A stretch of 15,445 nt of DNA from contig JAOPXA010000009.1 in the NCBI GenBank assembly GCA_025965395.1, positions 1-15,445 of the forward strand, in the 5' to 3' direction. Numbering within the stretch: the first letter of the stretch is position 1; each line of letters opens with the position of its first letter. This DNA comes from Nocardioidaceae bacterium (lineage in GTDB: Bacteria > Actinomycetota > Actinomycetes > Propionibacteriales > Nocardioidaceae). The position numbers and the translations under genes are program-made. The notes under the pieces were generated by a model. That model searched no databases. It was given only the letters and a program-made list of their open reading frames with translations, and was not told the DNA's origin. This document shows, one piece after another, positions 13,817-15,445 of the stretch.

Positions 13817-15274
13817 ATGGATCAGATCGACAAGGCAGCACGCCGAGACCGGCGATTGGCACTGTGCGTGCTCAGCCTTGCCATGGTCATGGTCGGTATG
13901 GACAACAGCATCGTCAACGTGGCGCTCCCGTCCATCGCGAAAGATTTCGATGCCGAAGTCTCTGAACTCCAGTGGGTTGTGGCCGGCTATGTCGTCGTGC
14001 TCGGCACGCTGCTGCTGCTCTCAGGGTCCATGGCCGATCGCTTTGGGCGCCGCACCGTGTTCCAACTCGGTCTGGGCCTTTTTCTTCTGGGCTCGTTGTT
14101 TTGCAGTCTCGCGCCAGGGCTAGGTTGGCTCGTCGCGGCACGCGTCCTGCAAGCGGTGGGCGGCTCCATGCTTGCCCCGGTCACCCTGTCGATCATTCGC
14201 CATACCTTCACCGACGCCCGGGAGCGGGCCAGCGCAATCGGGGTCTGGGGCGCCGCAGGCGGCCTCAGCGTCGCCCTTGGCCCCGTGATCGGTGGAATTC
14301 TCGTCGGGGTGTTCGGCTGGCGCGCGATCTTCTGGGTCAACATTCCCATCGGGCTCGCCGCGATGGTCCTCGCCGCCCGCTTCGTCGTCGACAGCAAGGC
14401 ACCACACCCGAGACGGGTCGACCCGGTCGGTCAGATTCTGGTCATCACGGCCGTCGCCACGCTGATCTACGCGATCATCGAGGCGCCGGGCAAGGGGTGG
14501 AACTCGACAGAGATCGTCACGCTCTTCGTCGTGTCGCTCGTGAGCTTCGTCGGGCTTCTCATCTACGAACCCCGTCGACGCGACCCACTGCTCGAGCTGC
14601 GATTCTTCCGCAGTGCCGCATTCTCTGGTGCCACAGGGATCGCGCTCATCTCCTTCATCACCTTGAGCGGCTTCCTCTTTCTCAATACGCTCTACCTTCA
14701 GGACTCACGAGGCCTTTCGCCTCTGAGCGCCGGCCTTCATACGTTCCCTTTGGCCTTCTCGCTTGCCATTACCTCCGCCATTGGTGGCCGCATCGCGGGC
14801 AAATTCGGTGCGCGTATTCCCTTCATGCTGTCCGGGGCCGGGCTAGCGACCGCAGGGCTCATGCTCACGGGCCTGACGCCGACCACGCCTACGTGGTGGC
14901 TTTTTCTGGCGTATGCGATCTATGGGGCGGGTTTCGGCCTTCAGAACCCCTCGACGTCCATTGCGGCAGTGACCGGCATGCCTCCTGCTCAGGCAGGGGT
15001 AGCCGCAGCCGTGGCCTCCACCGCTCGCCAAGTGGGCGCCTCGCTCGGGATTGCGATCATCGGCAGCATGGCGGCCTCAGGTTTCGTGGGTGACGACATC
15101 CCCCACCAGCTTGCCGAAGCCACCCATCCGGGTTGGTGGACGATCTTCGGGATCGGGATCGGGATCATCGTGCTCGGCTGGGTGAGCACGACTGCGTGGG
15201 CCGCACGGACCGCAGCTCGCGCGGTGGCCGAACTGGAAGAAGTCGTCGCAGTCCAAGCACCGACCAACGTCTAG
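13817..15274 (+). CDS. MFS transporter, DHA2 family (14-TM drug:proton antiporter type)
   Basis: A 485-residue membrane protein with about 14 hydrophobic segments. TM1 carries 'MVGMDNSIVNVALPSI' (about 25-40), the motif D1 of 14-TM drug:H+ antiporters. Motif A 'GSMADRFGRRTVF' follows TM2 (about 70-82). Motif C-like 'GGLSVALGPVIGGIL' lies in TM5 (about 150-165). Relatives such as QacA, EmrB and LfrA expel cationic dyes, antiseptics or antibiotics using the proton gradient; the substrate here is unknown. The ATG at 13817 has a strong AGGAG 6 bases upstream. The longer frame to 13394 would run antisense through the kinase gene and lacks membrane character. It is divergent from the kinase operon and converges with the nickel permease fragment 15 bases away. 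No TetR or MarR regulator is beside it in this window. Confidence 0.93.
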   Translation: MDQIDKAARRDRRLALCVLSLAMVMVGMDNSIVNVALPSIAKDFDAEVSELQWVVAGYVVVLGTLLLLSGSMADRFGRRTVFQLGLGLFLLGSLFCSLAPGLGWLVAARVLQAVGGSMLAPVTLSIIRHTFTDARERASAIGVWGAAGGLSVALGPVIGGILVGVFGWRAIFWVNIPIGLAAMVLAARFVVDSKAPHPRRVDPVGQILVITAVATLIYAIIEAPGKGWNSTEIVTLFVVSLVSFVGLLIYEPRRRDPLLELRFFRSAAFSGATGIALISFITLSGFLFLNTLYLQDSRGLSPLSAGLHTFPLAFSLAITSAIGGRIAGKFGARIPFMLSGAGLATAGLMLTGLTPTTPTWWLFLAYAIYGAGFGLQNPSTSIAAVTGMPPAQAGVAAAVASTARQVGASLGIAIIGSMAASGFVGDDIPHQLAEATHPGWWTIFGIGIGIIVLGWVSTTAWAARTAARAVAELEEVVAVQAPTNV

Positions 15275-15289
15275 CTGCCCGTTGGCGGC

Positions 15290-15445
15290 CTACGTGTTCG
15301 GCCGCTCCCAGCGCTCTTCGATCCGCAGCGCCTTCCATACGACTACGGAAATCAACCAGGCACCCACCAGCGCCACGACCATCGCGTAGCCGGCCTGGTC
15401 GAGATTGATTCCTGCTACCCAGGCAAGCGGGCCCGTATCGATGTG
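15290..15445 (-). CDS. HoxN/HupN/NixA-type nickel/cobalt permease, C-terminal fragment (partial)
   Basis: An open frame enters from the window end and stops at TAG (15292 to 15290), giving 51 C-terminal residues. It reads 'GPLAWVAGINLDQAGYAMV' and then one hydrophobic helix ending in 'WKALRIEERWERPNT'. Nickel/cobalt transporters of the NiCoT family end in just this way: a last helix followed by 'RIEERW' or similar. The diagnostic HX4DH motif of TM2 would be upstream, outside the window, so the call rests on the tail alone. It converges with the MFS exporter with a 15-base gap and no hairpin terminator. Confidence 0.7.
   Translation of the reverse strand, partial: HIDTGPLAWVAGINLDQAGYAMVVALVGAWLISVVVWKALRIEERWERPNT

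Noticed and set aside
1..15445. CRISPR arrays, phage or transposon genes, tRNA genes, defence systems
   Set aside because: No regularly spaced repeats, integrase, transposase, terminal inverted repeats or cloverleaf sequences were seen; the HNH remnant alone does not show a mobile element.

Overview
The window reads as chromosomal DNA of a GC-rich actinobacterium. Supporting signs are the strong G/C third-position bias, the DUF222/13E12-type HNH endonuclease remnant, a DUF3152 secreted protein, a UBP-type zinc-finger protein, GTG starts and several apparently leaderless genes with TAnnnT -10 boxes. A family such as Nocardioidaceae would fit, but that is inference only. No tRNA, rRNA, CRISPR array, insertion sequence or integrase was seen.

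Layout. 1-463: 3' end of a DUF222/HNH gene broken by an in-frame stop, plus strand. 486-2764: two-gene minus-strand operon, a cationic amino-acid-type APC permease followed by a tandem-domain universal stress protein, joined by an ATGA overlap. 2880-3877: divergent azlC-azlD pair for branched-chain amino acid export, also joined by ATGA. 3928-4269: UBP-type zinc-finger protein, convergent with 4287-5954, a cyclic-nucleotide-binding-domain/thioredoxin-reductase-like flavoprotein without the CxxC. 6043-6465: SnoaL-like protein, divergent from the flavoprotein. 6475-7608: secreted protein with Ig-like modules and a DUF3152 metalloprotease-like domain. 7656-8499: membrane-anchored protein plus Hsp15-like S4 RNA-binding protein. 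8507-13605: signalling operon on the minus strand, a soluble poly-HAMP/GAF hybrid histidine kinase translationally coupled to a REC-PAS-GGDEF-EAL protein. 13817-15274: 14-TM DHA2-type drug exporter. 15290-15445: C-terminal end of a HoxN/NixA-type Ni/Co permease, cut by the window edge.

How the genes work together. The left third concerns amino-acid import and export with stress adaptation. The middle holds a redox/signalling flavoprotein next to a zinc-finger protein. The right third is dominated by a two-protein c-di-GMP signalling module whose kinase and output protein are co-translated. Gene packing is tight: five convergent gene pairs are separated by only 7 to 22 bases with no convincing hairpin terminator. 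Several genes begin 6-7 bases after a TAnnnT box, which points to leaderless transcripts, including one apparently symmetric bidirectional promoter at about 7639-7648.

The most interesting points are the kinase/GGDEF-EAL module without a visible HPt, the flavoprotein that lacks both its redox cysteines and the canonical cNMP-binding arginine, and the recurring leaderless promoter geometry.
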